From Bacteroidota bacterium (lineage in GTDB: Bacteria > Bacteroidota > Bacteroidia > Bacteroidales > F082), in the NCBI GenBank assembly GCA_023396415.1, contig JAEWWJ010000064.1:1-64000 (forward strand): 64,000 bases of DNA, written 5' to 3'. This document shows, piece after piece, positions 16,284 through 24,265 of this stretch (positions are counted from its first letter, which is position 1; each line of letters opens with the position of its first letter). Under the pieces are notes generated by a model. That model ran no database searches. It saw only the letters and a list, made by a program, of their open reading frames with translations, and had not been told where the DNA came from. The position numbers and the translations under genes are program-made.

Positions 16284-17891
16284 TTGTACACACTAAAAAC
16301 AAAAATTGACGTCAACTCGGAAGAATTCCAAAAAAACACTCTAAGCTTTCTTGCTCTACTGAATGAGGTGAAGTCCATTCAGGCCGAAACAACCAAAGGA
16401 GGAAGCTCATCGGCCATCAGCAAGCACAAAGAAAGGGGCAAGTTGTTGGCCCGCGAGCGCATCAATTTGCTCCTCGACCGCAACACACCTTTTCTCGAAC
16501 TTTCTCCCTTGGCAGCTTATGGATTGTATGACAACGGCTTTCCATCTGCAGGAATTGTAACCGGAATCGGCCTTATTCATGGCCGCGAAACCATCATCAT
16601 CGCCAACGATGCCACCGTTAAAGGCGGGACCTATATGCAGTTTACCATCAAAAAGCATCTCCGCGCTCAAGAAATTGCCATGGAAAACAAGCTGCCCTGC
16701 GTTTATATTGTGGATTCGGGAGGCGCTTTTCTTCCTGAACAGGATACTGTTTTTCCTGACAAGGAGCATTTTGGCCGCTTTTTTTTCAACCAAGCCCGGA
16801 TGTCAGCTGCGGGGATTCCACAAATTGCAATGGTGATGGGTTCATGCACCGCCGGCGGTGCTTATGTGCCGGCCATGAGCGATGAAACTATTATCGTGAA
16901 AAACCAAGGAACCATCTTCTTAGGTGGCCCACCTTTGGTGAAAGCGGCTACTGGTGAGGAAGTTACAACCGAAGAGCTGGGCGGTGCCGATGTGCATACT
17001 TCCATTTCGGGTGTGGCCGATCATTTTGCTGAAAATGAAGTCCATGCCATTGCCATCTGCCGTAATATTTTTGAAACCCTCCAACCGGCCCAAAAACAAC
17101 TCCTCGACTTACGACCCGCTGAAGAACCGCTTTATCCCGCCCACGAGCTGTATGGCCTGGCACCGGTTGATTTGCGCAAGCTCGTTGACCCACGCGAAAT
17201 CATCATGCGGATGGTGGATGGCAGTCGCTTTCAAGAGTTTAAAGCACGCTATGCCACTACGGTGGTAACAGGGTTCGCTTACATTATGGGTTTTCCGGTG
17301 GGCATCATCGCTAACTTTGGGGTACTTTTCTCCGAGTCAGCACTCAAAGTCACCCATTTTATTGAGCTGTGCACATCGCGCAATATCCCACTTGTTTTTT
17401 TGCAAAACATCACCGGCTTTATGGTGGGCAAAGACTTTGAACGTGGCGGAATTGCCAAAGACGGTGCAAAAATGGTTCATGCCGTTTCCAATGCCAACGT
17501 GCCGAAGTTTACCGTTATTTTTGGTGGCTCTTTTGGTGCAGGCAATTACGGCATGGCCGGCAGGGCCTTCAGTCCAAGACTGTTGTTCATGTGGCCCAAT
17601 GCCAAAATATCGGTCATGGGTGGTGAACAGGCAGCCAATGTGCTGGTGACCGTGAAACAAGATCAATATGCCGAAAAAGGCGAAAAAATGCCTGAAGAGG
17701 AACGTTTGAAACTGTATCAAACCATCCTCTCAAAATACGAAACCGAAGGTGCTGCCCTCTATTCCACCGCACGGCTCTGGGACGATGGTATCATTGATCC
17801 GGTGGATACCCGAAAAATACTCGCCATGGGTATCGCTTCGGCCACCAACCAGCCCTTCCCGTCGCAACAGTTTGGTATCTTTAGAATGTAA
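16284..17891 (+). CDS. mccB: Acyl-CoA carboxylase carboxyltransferase subunit (methylcrotonyl-CoA carboxylase beta)
   Basis: About 535 residues. The core matches MCC beta subunits closely: R-G-K-L-L-A-R-E-R-I, S-A-G-I-V-T-G-I-G, the long V-D-S-G-G-A-F-L-P motif and G-S-C-T-A-G-G-A-Y-V-P. There is no ATG at the N-terminus. I chose the TTG at 16284 because the family start (M-x-T-L-x-S-K-I-x-x-N-S) aligns with L-Y-T-L-K-T-K-I-D-V-N-S. The frame stays open to a TTG at 16215, but that would add a hydrophobic leader unsuited to a cytosolic enzyme. It transfers CO2 from carboxybiotin to the acyl-CoA; its partner is the biotin subunit at 18703. Confidence 0.85.
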   Translation: MYTLKTKIDVNSEEFQKNTLSFLALLNEVKSIQAETTKGGSSSAISKHKERGKLLARERINLLLDRNTPFLELSPLAAYGLYDNGFPSAGIVTGIGLIHGRETIIIANDATVKGGTYMQFTIKKHLRAQEIAMENKLPCVYIVDSGGAFLPEQDTVFPDKEHFGRFFFNQARMSAAGIPQIAMVMGSCTAGGAYVPAMSDETIIVKNQGTIFLGGPPLVKAATGEEVTTEELGGADVHTSISGVADHFAENEVHAIAICRNIFETLQPAQKQLLDLRPAEEPLYPAHELYGLAPVDLRKLVDPREIIMRMVDGSRFQEFKARYATTVVTGFAYIMGFPVGIIANFGVLFSESALKVTHFIELCTSRNIPLVFLQNITGFMVGKDFERGGIAKDGAKMVHAVSNANVPKFTVIFGGSFGAGNYGMAGRAFSPRLLFMWPNAKISVMGGEQAANVLVTVKQDQYAEKGEKMPEEERLKLYQTILSKYETEGAALYSTARLWDDGIIDPVDTRKILAMGIASATNQPFPSQQFGIFRM

Positions 17892-17894
17892 CTG

Positions 17895-18713
17895 ATGGAA
17901 AACATGCAAACCATCCTCTATCAAATCAATGGCGCAGTGACCACCATTACCCTGAACCGTCCCGACAAGCACAACGCACTGAACCCTTTGATGATTTCTG
18001 AGCTTACTCAGAGTTTTGAGTATGCCGCAAAAGATCACAAAACAAGGGTCGTCGTTCTGAAAGGCAACGGAAAATCGTTTTGCGCCGGTGCCGACCTTCA
18101 TTATATGAAAGAGATTGCAGCTTTTGGGTTGGAAGAAAATAAAGCTGATGGCCTGAAACTCGCCACCCTTTTTGATACGATTTACCACTGTCCTAAACCC
18201 GTTGTCGCTTGTGTACATGGCTCGGTGATGGGCGGAGCCAATGGACTTACAGCCGCCTGCGACATAGTTTTGGCTGAGGAAAACACTGTTTTTGCTTTCA
18301 GCGAAGTGAAGCTGGGCATCACACCGGCCACCATTTCGCCTTATGTCATCCGCCGTTGCGGCGAAGCTGCTGCCCGCGATCTGATGCTGACAGGCCGAGG
18401 TTTCAGCGCAAAGGAAGGCTTGCGTTTTCATTTGGTGACCGCCACAGCCTCTGCATCCGATGAAAATTTCGCTAACCTTTGTGATGATTACGTGAACATG
18501 CTCAGCAACAACGCACCGGGAGCACTCGAAGCCTGCAAAAAGTTGATCAGCGATATTTCCCTTTCCAACGAATCTACCACCTCACTCATGTACTATACCG
18601 CCCAAAGCATTGCCGAAAGACGTGCCTCTGCCGAAGGCCAAGAAGGCATCCAAGCCTTTTTCGACAAAAGAAAACCCTCCTGGACACTTAACCCCGAGAC
18701 TGATGATCAATAA
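17895..18713 (+). CDS. Enoyl-CoA hydratase family, probable methylglutaconyl-CoA hydratase
   Basis: 272 residues of crotonase fold. Oxyanion-hole segments are G-K-S-F-C-A-G-A-D-L (about 55-64) and V-H-G-S-V-M-G-G-A-N-G-L (about 108-119). F-A-F-S-E-V-K-L-G-I-T-P-A-T-I-S is typical of LiuC/AUH-type hydratases, with Glu as a catalytic residue. It sits three bases after mccB, and its last 11 bases overlap the biotin-carboxylase gene. Position inside an MCC operon suggests hydration of 3-methylglutaconyl-CoA to HMG-CoA in leucine breakdown; a broader enoyl-CoA role cannot be excluded. No HMG-CoA lyase is in the window. Confidence 0.8.
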   Translation: MENMQTILYQINGAVTTITLNRPDKHNALNPLMISELTQSFEYAAKDHKTRVVVLKGNGKSFCAGADLHYMKEIAAFGLEENKADGLKLATLFDTIYHCPKPVVACVHGSVMGGANGLTAACDIVLAEENTVFAFSEVKLGITPATISPYVIRRCGEAAARDLMLTGRGFSAKEGLRFHLVTATASASDENFANLCDDYVNMLSNNAPGALEACKKLISDISLSNESTTSLMYYTAQSIAERRASAEGQEGIQAFFDKRKPSWTLNPETDDQ

Positions 18714-20691
18714 AATACTTATCGCCAACCGCGGAGAAATTGCTGTCCGCATCACCCGAACCATCCATAAGCTCCAAAAAGAAGCCGTTGCCGTGTATGC
18801 TGACAATGATGCCAACGCCTGGCATGTGGAAATGGCCGATGAGGCCTATCCTTTGGGCAATGGCAACCTCAAAGATACCTATCTTAACATTGACAAAATC
18901 ATCCGCATTGCTCTGGCTTGTGGCGCCGATGCCATCCATCCGGGTTATGGTTTCCTCTCGGAGAACCCTTTGTTTGCTGAGGCCTGCGAAAAAAACGGTC
19001 TTGTCTTTATTGGCCCCAACGCCCAAAGCATTCGCTTGATGGGCAACAAAATTGCAGCCCGCGAAGCTGCCGAAAATTTTGGACTGCCTGTATCAAAAGG
19101 CGTAACAGGTGATGTGCCGTCGCTTTTACAACAGGCCGGAAATCTCAAATATCCCGTTTTGGTGAAAGCTGCTGCCGGTGGTGGTGGCAAAGGAATGCGC
19201 ATCGTGAACTCCAATGAGGAGTTGGCGGGCATTTTGGAAACCACTTCCCGCGAAGCCTTGAATTATTTCGGAAACAGCGATGTGTATATCGAGCAGTTCA
19301 TCGAAAATCCACGACATATCGAAATACAAATTTTGGCCGACCAACACGGTCAGGTGGTGCATCTTTTTGAAAGGGAATGCTCCATTCAGCGTCGCTACCA
19401 GAAAATCATTGAAGAATCGCCTTCACCTACCCTCGATGCTGTCACGCGAACAAAAATGGGTGAAGCCGCTGCGCAGCTCTGTAAAGGTATCGGCTACCAA
19501 AGTGCCGGCACCATTGAGTTTTTGGTTGATCCAAAACTAAATTTTTACTTCCTCGAGATGAATACGCGCATCCAAGTGGAGCATCCTGTGACGGAAATGG
19601 TGACTGGATTCGATTTGGTTGAAGAGCAGATTTTTATTGCTGAAGGCCATCCGCTCAGGATAAAACAAGAACACGTCAAACAGCAAGGTCACGCCATCGA
19701 ATGTCGTATTTATGCTGAAGATCCTTCCAACAATTTTATGCCATCGCCTGGCCACATCCGTTATTACCACGAACCTGCGGGACAACATCTCCGCATTGAC
19801 AGCAGTTTGTATCGCGCAATGGAAGTGCAAAGTCATTACGATCCCATGATCAGTAAATTGGTGGCCTGGGGCATCAACCGCGAACAAGCCATCGCTAGTG
19901 CCGCACTGGCAGTAAAAAATTACGCCATTCATGGCATTCACACCAACTTGGGATATTTGTACGAGGTGCTTCATCATAAAGCATACATAACCAATAATAT
20001 AAGCACGCATTTTTGTGAAAAACATAGCAACGAACTGCTTTCGGCCATTGCTGCCAAAACCACCCCCTCCGATGAGGTGATTGCCGCTTTTTTGTTGCAC
20101 AATCTTTTCTGCTGCCCAAGGGCAACCGAAGTTAAAAGCGTTTGGCATCACATTGGTTATTGGCGACAATTCATGCAGTTTGAAGTGCTGGTAAACGAAC
20201 AAAAGGTCGCCATCAACTTGCAAAAGATTGCCTTAAACGAAATTTATTTTGAGGTGGACGGACGTAAAGTAACAGCACGTTTAATGGAGCTAAAGGAGGG
20301 CATAATGCGTTTCGTTTGCAATGAACATCTTTTGCGGGTGTTTGTTTCTTTATCTGACGAGGCTCTCACAGTCGTTCAGCAGGAGATTCAGCAGCACAAG
20401 TTGTGTCGTTTGGATCAATTGGACGAAACAAAAGACCACGGCCTTTCGCTGGATGGCGAAGCACAAGGCAGTTTGTTTGCGCCTATGCCCGGAAAGGTGA
20501 TCAAAGTGAACGTTTCCGAAGGTATGGAGGTCAACCGCGGCATGGTGCTGGTTGTGGTTGAAGCCATGAAAATGGAAAACAACGTGGTTGCCGGGTTCAA
20601 AGCCATTGTGGATCAGGTGAATGTGAAGGAGGGCGAAATGGTAGATACCAAAACGCAACTCATTCATCTAAAAGAATATACAGAAAAATAA
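18703..20691 (+). CDS. mccA: Acyl-CoA carboxylase biotin-carboxylase/BCCP subunit (methylcrotonyl-CoA carboxylase alpha)
   Basis: 662 residues from the ATG at 18703 (MINKILIANRGEIAVR, the standard family start); it overlaps the hydratase gene by 11 bases. Biotin-carboxylase N-domain with G-Y-G-F-L-S-E-N; ATP-grasp with K-A-A-A-G-G-G-G-K-G-M-R and the catalytic E-M-N-T-R-I-Q-V-E-H (about 285); then a linker domain and a C-terminal biotinyl domain with E-A-M-K-M, where Lys623 carries biotin. This single-chain carboxylase plus carrier layout is that of MCC, propionyl- or geranyl-CoA carboxylase alpha chains; the companion beta subunit favours MCC. Confidence 0.88.
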   Translation: MINKILIANRGEIAVRITRTIHKLQKEAVAVYADNDANAWHVEMADEAYPLGNGNLKDTYLNIDKIIRIALACGADAIHPGYGFLSENPLFAEACEKNGLVFIGPNAQSIRLMGNKIAAREAAENFGLPVSKGVTGDVPSLLQQAGNLKYPVLVKAAAGGGGKGMRIVNSNEELAGILETTSREALNYFGNSDVYIEQFIENPRHIEIQILADQHGQVVHLFERECSIQRRYQKIIEESPSPTLDAVTRTKMGEAAAQLCKGIGYQSAGTIEFLVDPKLNFYFLEMNTRIQVEHPVTEMVTGFDLVEEQIFIAEGHPLRIKQEHVKQQGHAIECRIYAEDPSNNFMPSPGHIRYYHEPAGQHLRIDSSLYRAMEVQSHYDPMISKLVAWGINREQAIASAALAVKNYAIHGIHTNLGYLYEVLHHKAYITNNISTHFCEKHSNELLSAIAAKTTPSDEVIAAFLLHNLFCCPRATEVKSVWHHIGYWRQFMQFEVLVNEQKVAINLQKIALNEIYFEVDGRKVTARLMELKEGIMRFVCNEHLLRVFVSLSDEALTVVQQEIQQHKLCRLDQLDETKDHGLSLDGEAQGSLFAPMPGKVIKVNVSEGMEVNRGMVLVVVEAMKMENNVVAGFKAIVDQVNVKEGEMVDTKTQLIHLKEYTEK

Positions 20692-20703
20692 AGACAAAAG
20701 CCA

Positions 20704-21849
20704 ATGAATTTCGACCTTTCTGAAGAACATAATCTCATTCGCGAAACTGTTCGTGAGTTTGCCGAACGTGAAATAAAACCCATCGCCCAAGAACTGGATG
20801 AAAAAGAAAAGTTTTCGTATCCGCTCACCAAAAGAATGGGTGAGCTGGGTCTTTTTGGTATGTATTTACCCGAGAAATATGGCGGACAAGAAACCGACAC
20901 TCTCTCCTATATCATCGCTGTGGAAGAGTTAGCCCGCGTGGACGGCTCGCAGGCAGCCACCCTTGCCGCACACAACTCGCTTGGCATTGGCCCGCTGTAT
21001 GTTTACGGAACTGAGGATCAAAAAATGAAATACCTCCCACAACTGTGCACAGGGGAGGCTTTATGGAGTTTTGGCTTAACCGAACCCAACGCCGGCAGCG
21101 ATTCGCGAGGATCGAAAACCACTGCTGTTCGTGATGGGGATGATTGGGTCATCAACGGTTCGAAGATTTTTATCACCAACGGCGCCTCCGACATCAGTGT
21201 CGGCTGTACAGTGCAGGCCGTTTCGAGCAATGTGGATGGCAAAAAAGAATTTTCAACCATCATCGTCGAAAGAGATACACCCGGCTTTCGGGCCGTGTCC
21301 ATGCACAAAAAAATGATGTGGAGAGCTTCGGATACAGCTGAGCTTTTCTTCACCGATGTGCGTGTTCCCAGAGAAAATCTTTTGGGCGAGGTGGGACAAG
21401 GATCGAAAATCATGCTTTCTACCCTCGATTCGGGAAGGCTTTCTATTGCTGCCATGGGACTTGGTGCCGCGCAAGGTGCTTATGAACTGGCCTTGGCGTA
21501 TGCCAAAGAACGCAAGCAGTTTGGAAAACCTATTGCTTCATTTCAAGCCATATCGTTTAAATTGGCCGATATGGCCATGAAGATTGAGCTGGCAAGAAAC
21601 CTTTTGTACAAAGCTTGTTGGCTGAAAGACAACGGAAGAGCGTATGGCAAAGAAGCTGCCATGTCGAAATTGTATTGCTCCGAAATAGCCCGCGAAGTGG
21701 CCGACGAAGCAGTTCAAATTCATGGCGGCTATGGTTTGATGAAAGAGTACGATGTGGAACGTTTTTACCGCGACCAACGTCTGTTGCAAATTGGTGAAGG
21801 CACCTCAGAGATTCAACGTCTTGTTATTTCACGTCTGATAGGCTGCTGA
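20704..21849 (+). CDS. Acyl-CoA dehydrogenase (short/branched-chain type)
   Basis: 381 residues, FAD-dependent. Signature segments: G-L-T-E-P-N-A-G-S-D (about 123-132), I-x-N-G-A-S-D, F-Q-A-I-S-F-K-L-A-D-M and Q-I-H-G-G-Y-G-L-M. The C-terminal motif I-G-E-G-T-S-E-I-Q-R-L has the catalytic Glu (Glu365) in the canonical SCAD/MCAD position, whereas isovaleryl-CoA dehydrogenases have Gly/Ala there and a relocated Glu (family knowledge). The operon suggests leucine catabolism, but this residue argues for a SCAD-like or 2-methyl-branched substrate. It passes electrons to an electron-transfer flavoprotein not encoded in the window. Twelve-base gap after mccA. Confidence 0.87.
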   Translation: MNFDLSEEHNLIRETVREFAEREIKPIAQELDEKEKFSYPLTKRMGELGLFGMYLPEKYGGQETDTLSYIIAVEELARVDGSQAATLAAHNSLGIGPLYVYGTEDQKMKYLPQLCTGEALWSFGLTEPNAGSDSRGSKTTAVRDGDDWVINGSKIFITNGASDISVGCTVQAVSSNVDGKKEFSTIIVERDTPGFRAVSMHKKMMWRASDTAELFFTDVRVPRENLLGEVGQGSKIMLSTLDSGRLSIAAMGLGAAQGAYELALAYAKERKQFGKPIASFQAISFKLADMAMKIELARNLLYKACWLKDNGRAYGKEAAMSKLYCSEIAREVADEAVQIHGGYGLMKEYDVERFYRDQRLLQIGEGTSEIQRLVISRLIGC

Positions 21850-21997
21850 TCGGATAGGGTTTCACACTTGCGCCAAGATTTTCCAGCCCTAAAAATTCCA
21901 TTGCTTTTCAGTATGGATATGGTTGATATTCAACTGTTCTCCTAACTTTAATCCGGCTTTAATTTTTCCCGATTTTTCTTTGGAATAAAAATAATGT

Positions 21998-22005
21998 TAT
22001 TTTTG
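21998..22005 (+). promoter_or_regulatory. Candidate -7 element (TATTTTTG) of the marR operon
   Basis: Exact TAnnTTTG match 47 bases upstream of the marR ATG. A TTTG at 21979-21982 precedes it with a 15-base spacer, shorter than usual. Its last base is the first base of the palindrome at 22005-22019. Confidence 0.45.
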
Positions 22006-22019
22006 TTCATATAATGAAC
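22005..22019 (+). promoter_or_regulatory. Palindromic operator candidate for the MarR regulator
   Basis: Perfect inverted repeat GTTCAT-ATA-ATGAAC (15 bp) placed just downstream of the -7 element, where a bound dimer would block initiation. Further ATGAAC/TGAAC half-sites follow at 22031-22035 and at the start codon itself. MarR proteins commonly autoregulate through such AT-rich palindromes (family knowledge); binding here is inferred. Confidence 0.5.
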
Positions 22020-22052
22020 TATTAAGAGTGTGAACTAATAGATGAAATATTT

Positions 22053-22499
22053 ATGAACAATCCAGAACTCAAAAAACTCTTGATGGATATTCCAACGAAG
22101 TTATGCAGGAATATGAACAATGAATTTGTTAAGTCAATTTTAAAGGATTTAGAAATAAATTTTTCACAACAGCATTACACCATCTTGAAGTTATTGAAAG
22201 AAAACAAACAGCTATATGTTACAGAAATTGTTGATATATTGAGCATTACAAAACCTCAAATGACTTCATTGATTGACAAACTGATTCAAATGGGCTACCT
22301 AAATCGCACAAATGATATCAACGACAGAAGGAAAATTTATATTTCACTCACCGAGGATGGAAAAGCCATAACTGCAAAAATCAATACAGCTATTGACAAA
22401 CAAATGGATAGCTATTTGACTCAACTTACTCAAAATGAAATAGATGTTTTAGAGAATGGGTTGTTAATCCTTAAAAAATTGTGTATAAATTGTAAATAA
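22053..22499 (+). CDS. MarR-family transcription regulator
   Basis: 148 residues with the MarR winged helix-turn-helix: recognition region L-S-I-T-K-P-Q-M-T-S-L-I-D-K-L near the middle, and the wing N-D-R-R-K-I-Y-I-S-L-T-E-D-G (the D-x-R motif is intact). N- and C-terminal helices for dimerisation surround it. It is followed 10 bases later by an AhpD-like gene, so it probably represses its own operon through the palindrome at 22005-22019 and senses a small molecule or oxidant. The local sequence is more AT-rich than the flanking operons, which may reflect a separate origin. Confidence 0.88.
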   Translation: MNNPELKKLLMDIPTKLCRNMNNEFVKSILKDLEINFSQQHYTILKLLKENKQLYVTEIVDILSITKPQMTSLIDKLIQMGYLNRTNDINDRRKIYISLTEDGKAITAKINTAIDKQMDSYLTQLTQNEIDVLENGLLILKKLCINCK

Positions 22500-22509
22500 A
22501 AGTAGAGAG

Positions 22510-23151
22510 ATGAAAAAAGAATTAATGGAATCCGTCATTCAAAGAGATGAATTTAAACGAAAGTTTAGTTTTGGTGAGCTGTATCGTTCTTTTGTTTTCG
22601 CGCCACGGGCCATGAGAAAACTGATTGGAAACAAAAAAAGTAAATTGGTGGACCTCCATTTTGTTGAGCGATTGCAATTGGCTGTAACAGAGGTCAATGG
22701 CTGCGCGGCTTGTTCATATCAGCACACACAAATGGCTTTGAAACAAGGCATGAGCAATGAAGAAATAAACAGTTTTTTGAGTGGAGCCGGTGATTACACC
22801 AAGCCCGAAGAAGCAAAAGCCATCATGTTTGCCCAGCATTTTGCCGATTCAAGAGGATTTCCTAAGAAATATGCCTACGATGCAATTGTTGAAGAATATG
22901 GCGAAAAGGAAGCGCGTATCATTCTTTCGGCAGCCCAAACGATGATTGCCGGAAATATGTTTGGAATTCCCTTCAGCGCATTGCTGTCCAGATTTCAAGG
23001 AAAACCCTACAAAGACAGCTCATTGTTTTACGAATTGGGGATGGAAATTGGAGGAATTATTGCTTTGCCCTTTGCCATTGTTCATGGATTTTTAAGAGGT
23101 TTAGTGGGTTTGCCAAATGAAAGATTTGACAAAAGCACTGTTGAGGAATAG
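22510..23151 (+). CDS. Carboxymuconolactone decarboxylase / AhpD-like protein
   Basis: 213 residues. The AhpD active-site motif E-x-x-x-C-x-x-C-x-x-x-H is complete: Glu61, Cys65, Cys68, His72 (E-V-N-G-C-A-A-C-S-Y-Q-H). AhpD-type proteins use the cysteine pair as an alkylhydroperoxidase or disulfide reductant. The length exceeds a minimal CMD domain because of an N-terminal helical extension and a hydrophobic C-terminal segment (I-G-G-I-I-A-L-P-F-A-I-V). Encoded with MarR, it is probably induced by oxidative or chemical stress (inference). Its stop faces the minus-strand ABC gene 18 bases away, with no clear terminator between. Confidence 0.85.
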   Translation: MKKELMESVIQRDEFKRKFSFGELYRSFVFAPRAMRKLIGNKKSKLVDLHFVERLQLAVTEVNGCAACSYQHTQMALKQGMSNEEINSFLSGAGDYTKPEEAKAIMFAQHFADSRGFPKKYAYDAIVEEYGEKEARIILSAAQTMIAGNMFGIPFSALLSRFQGKPYKDSSLFYELGMEIGGIIALPFAIVHGFLRGLVGLPNERFDKSTVEE

Positions 23152-23169
23152 GATGAAATTTTACTGCTT

Positions 23170-23823
23170 TTAGCTCAGGTAACCGAACTGGCGTAGTGCT
23201 TCTTCGCCTTCAACCGACTTTAAACCACCGCCGGTAAGCAACAGCAATCGGGTTGAAACCGCAATGATATTGCGGTAATCATGGTCGGTGATGATAAAAC
23301 CTTTGGTAGCAAGTTGTGCCCGAATCATGCTTTTAATGAGGTCTTTTTGCAAGGGCGAAACGCCATTAAAAGGCTCATCCATAAGAATAAACATGCTTTT
23401 TGATTGTAGGATCATTTGCACCTCGAGTATTCGTCTTTCGCCATGCGACAGTTGTCCGATGCGCGAACCCAACAATGGTTTTACAAAAGGCAAGGCGTGT
23501 AAAAGGGGTTCAATGCCATCGGGACACATCAAGCTAAGGGCTGTTTTTACCCGAAAATGATGAGGAACCAAACCTTGTTGGGGCAAAAAAGCAATGATTT
23601 GACGACTGTCAGAGGCATTTTTGAGATGTTGTCCGTTGGCTCTTACAAATTTTTGATCGGCGGGGCGCGTGCCAAAAATAATTTCCAAAAGGGTGGATTT
23701 CCCACAACCGTTACGGCCTAAAAATCCGATAATCTCACCGGGACTACATTCCAGAAAAATATCGGAAAGCACCATTCGGTCGCCATAGCTTTTCATCACA
23801 CTGTACACGTGGAGCTTGTTCAT
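23170..23823 (-). CDS. ABC transporter ATP-binding protein (short)
   Basis: 217 residues from the ATG at 23823. Walker A G-R-N-G-C-G-K-S-T-L-L, signature L-S-H-G-E-R-R, Walker B F-I-L-M-D-E-P-F and the H-loop His in I-T-D-H-D-Y are all present, so it is a competent ATPase. The signature is LSHGE rather than LSGGQ. The start overlaps the stop of an upstream small membrane-protein gene as ATGA, so the two are translated together and probably form a small two-component ABC exporter. The substrate is unknown. Confidence 0.85.
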   Translation of the reverse strand: MNKLHVYSVMKSYGDRMVLSDIFLECSPGEIIGFLGRNGCGKSTLLEIIFGTRPADQKFVRANGQHLKNASDSRQIIAFLPQQGLVPHHFRVKTALSLMCPDGIEPLLHALPFVKPLLGSRIGQLSHGERRILEVQMILQSKSMFILMDEPFNGVSPLQKDLIKSMIRAQLATKGFIITDHDYRNIIAVSTRLLLLTGGGLKSVEGEEALRQFGYLS

Positions 23824-24098
23824 GAGAGCCTGAATATTAATGTAATAATTCCGTTGAGTAAAATTGAATAAAGCCATAAAGGCCTTTTTTCCCATCCAAG
23901 ATGGAAATAAAAAATGTAATCATTTTTGTAAAAAAACTCATACAAAACAAGTTGGAAAAAAGTCGAAAGAAAGAAAAAAAGCAGGCCGATCACTTGCAAG
24001 TCTATCGTTCCCGAAATGCCGCTCAAAAAGAATGAAAGCAACAAAGCCGGCCCAAAAAAGCGACGATAATAGAAAAAGAAAGCGCGTAATTTGATCAA
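23820..24098 (-). CDS. Small membrane protein, probable ABC partner
   Basis: About 92 residues with three hydrophobic segments (F-G-P-A-L-L-L-S-F-F-L, I-G-L-L-F-F-F-L-S-T-F-F, and L-Y-S-I-L-L-N-G-I-I). No ATG is available; the TTG at 24098 is preferred, and another TTG at 24128 is in frame. Its stop overlaps the ABC ATPase start by four bases (ATGA), strong evidence that it is a real, coupled gene. It is far smaller than a usual permease (about 200 or more residues), so it may be a minimal permease working as an oligomer or an accessory subunit. No family recognised. Confidence 0.55.
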   Translation of the reverse strand: MIKLRAFFFYYRRFFGPALLLSFFLSGISGTIDLQVIGLLFFFLSTFFQLVLYEFFYKNDYIFYFHLGWEKRPLWLYSILLNGIITLIFRLS

Positions 24099-24208
24099 AC
24101 TACAATCCTGTAAAGGGTTACAACGCAAAGATGCCTTTTTTAATTGTGATTACAAAACAAATAGTACGGATCATTGCAGCTCATGAAATCTTTGATGGTT
24201 GATCGCCT

Positions 24209-24240
24209 TTTGTCAAATCATTATAATCCTACTACCTTTG
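24209..24240 (+). promoter_or_regulatory. Promoter of the SulP transporter gene
   Basis: TTTG (24209-24212), 20-base spacer, TACCTTTG (24233-24240): an excellent match to the Bacteroidota primary-sigma consensus TTTG-N19-21-TAnnTTTG. The ATG follows 25 bases later. Confidence 0.75.
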
Positions 24241-24265
24241 CCACTTATTTTAAAGGCTAACTGCA

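Noticed and set aside
17730..18431. 233-codon minus-strand frame opposite mccB and the hydratase
   Set aside because: It spans two real genes in antisense and resembles no family.
19537..20223. 228-codon minus-strand frame opposite mccA
   Set aside because: Antisense shadow of a conserved biotin carboxylase, with a low-complexity His/Phe-rich product and no start signal.
20704..21849. Naming the acyl-CoA dehydrogenase isovaleryl-CoA dehydrogenase
   Set aside because: The catalytic Glu is in the SCAD/MCAD position, so the operon context alone is not enough.
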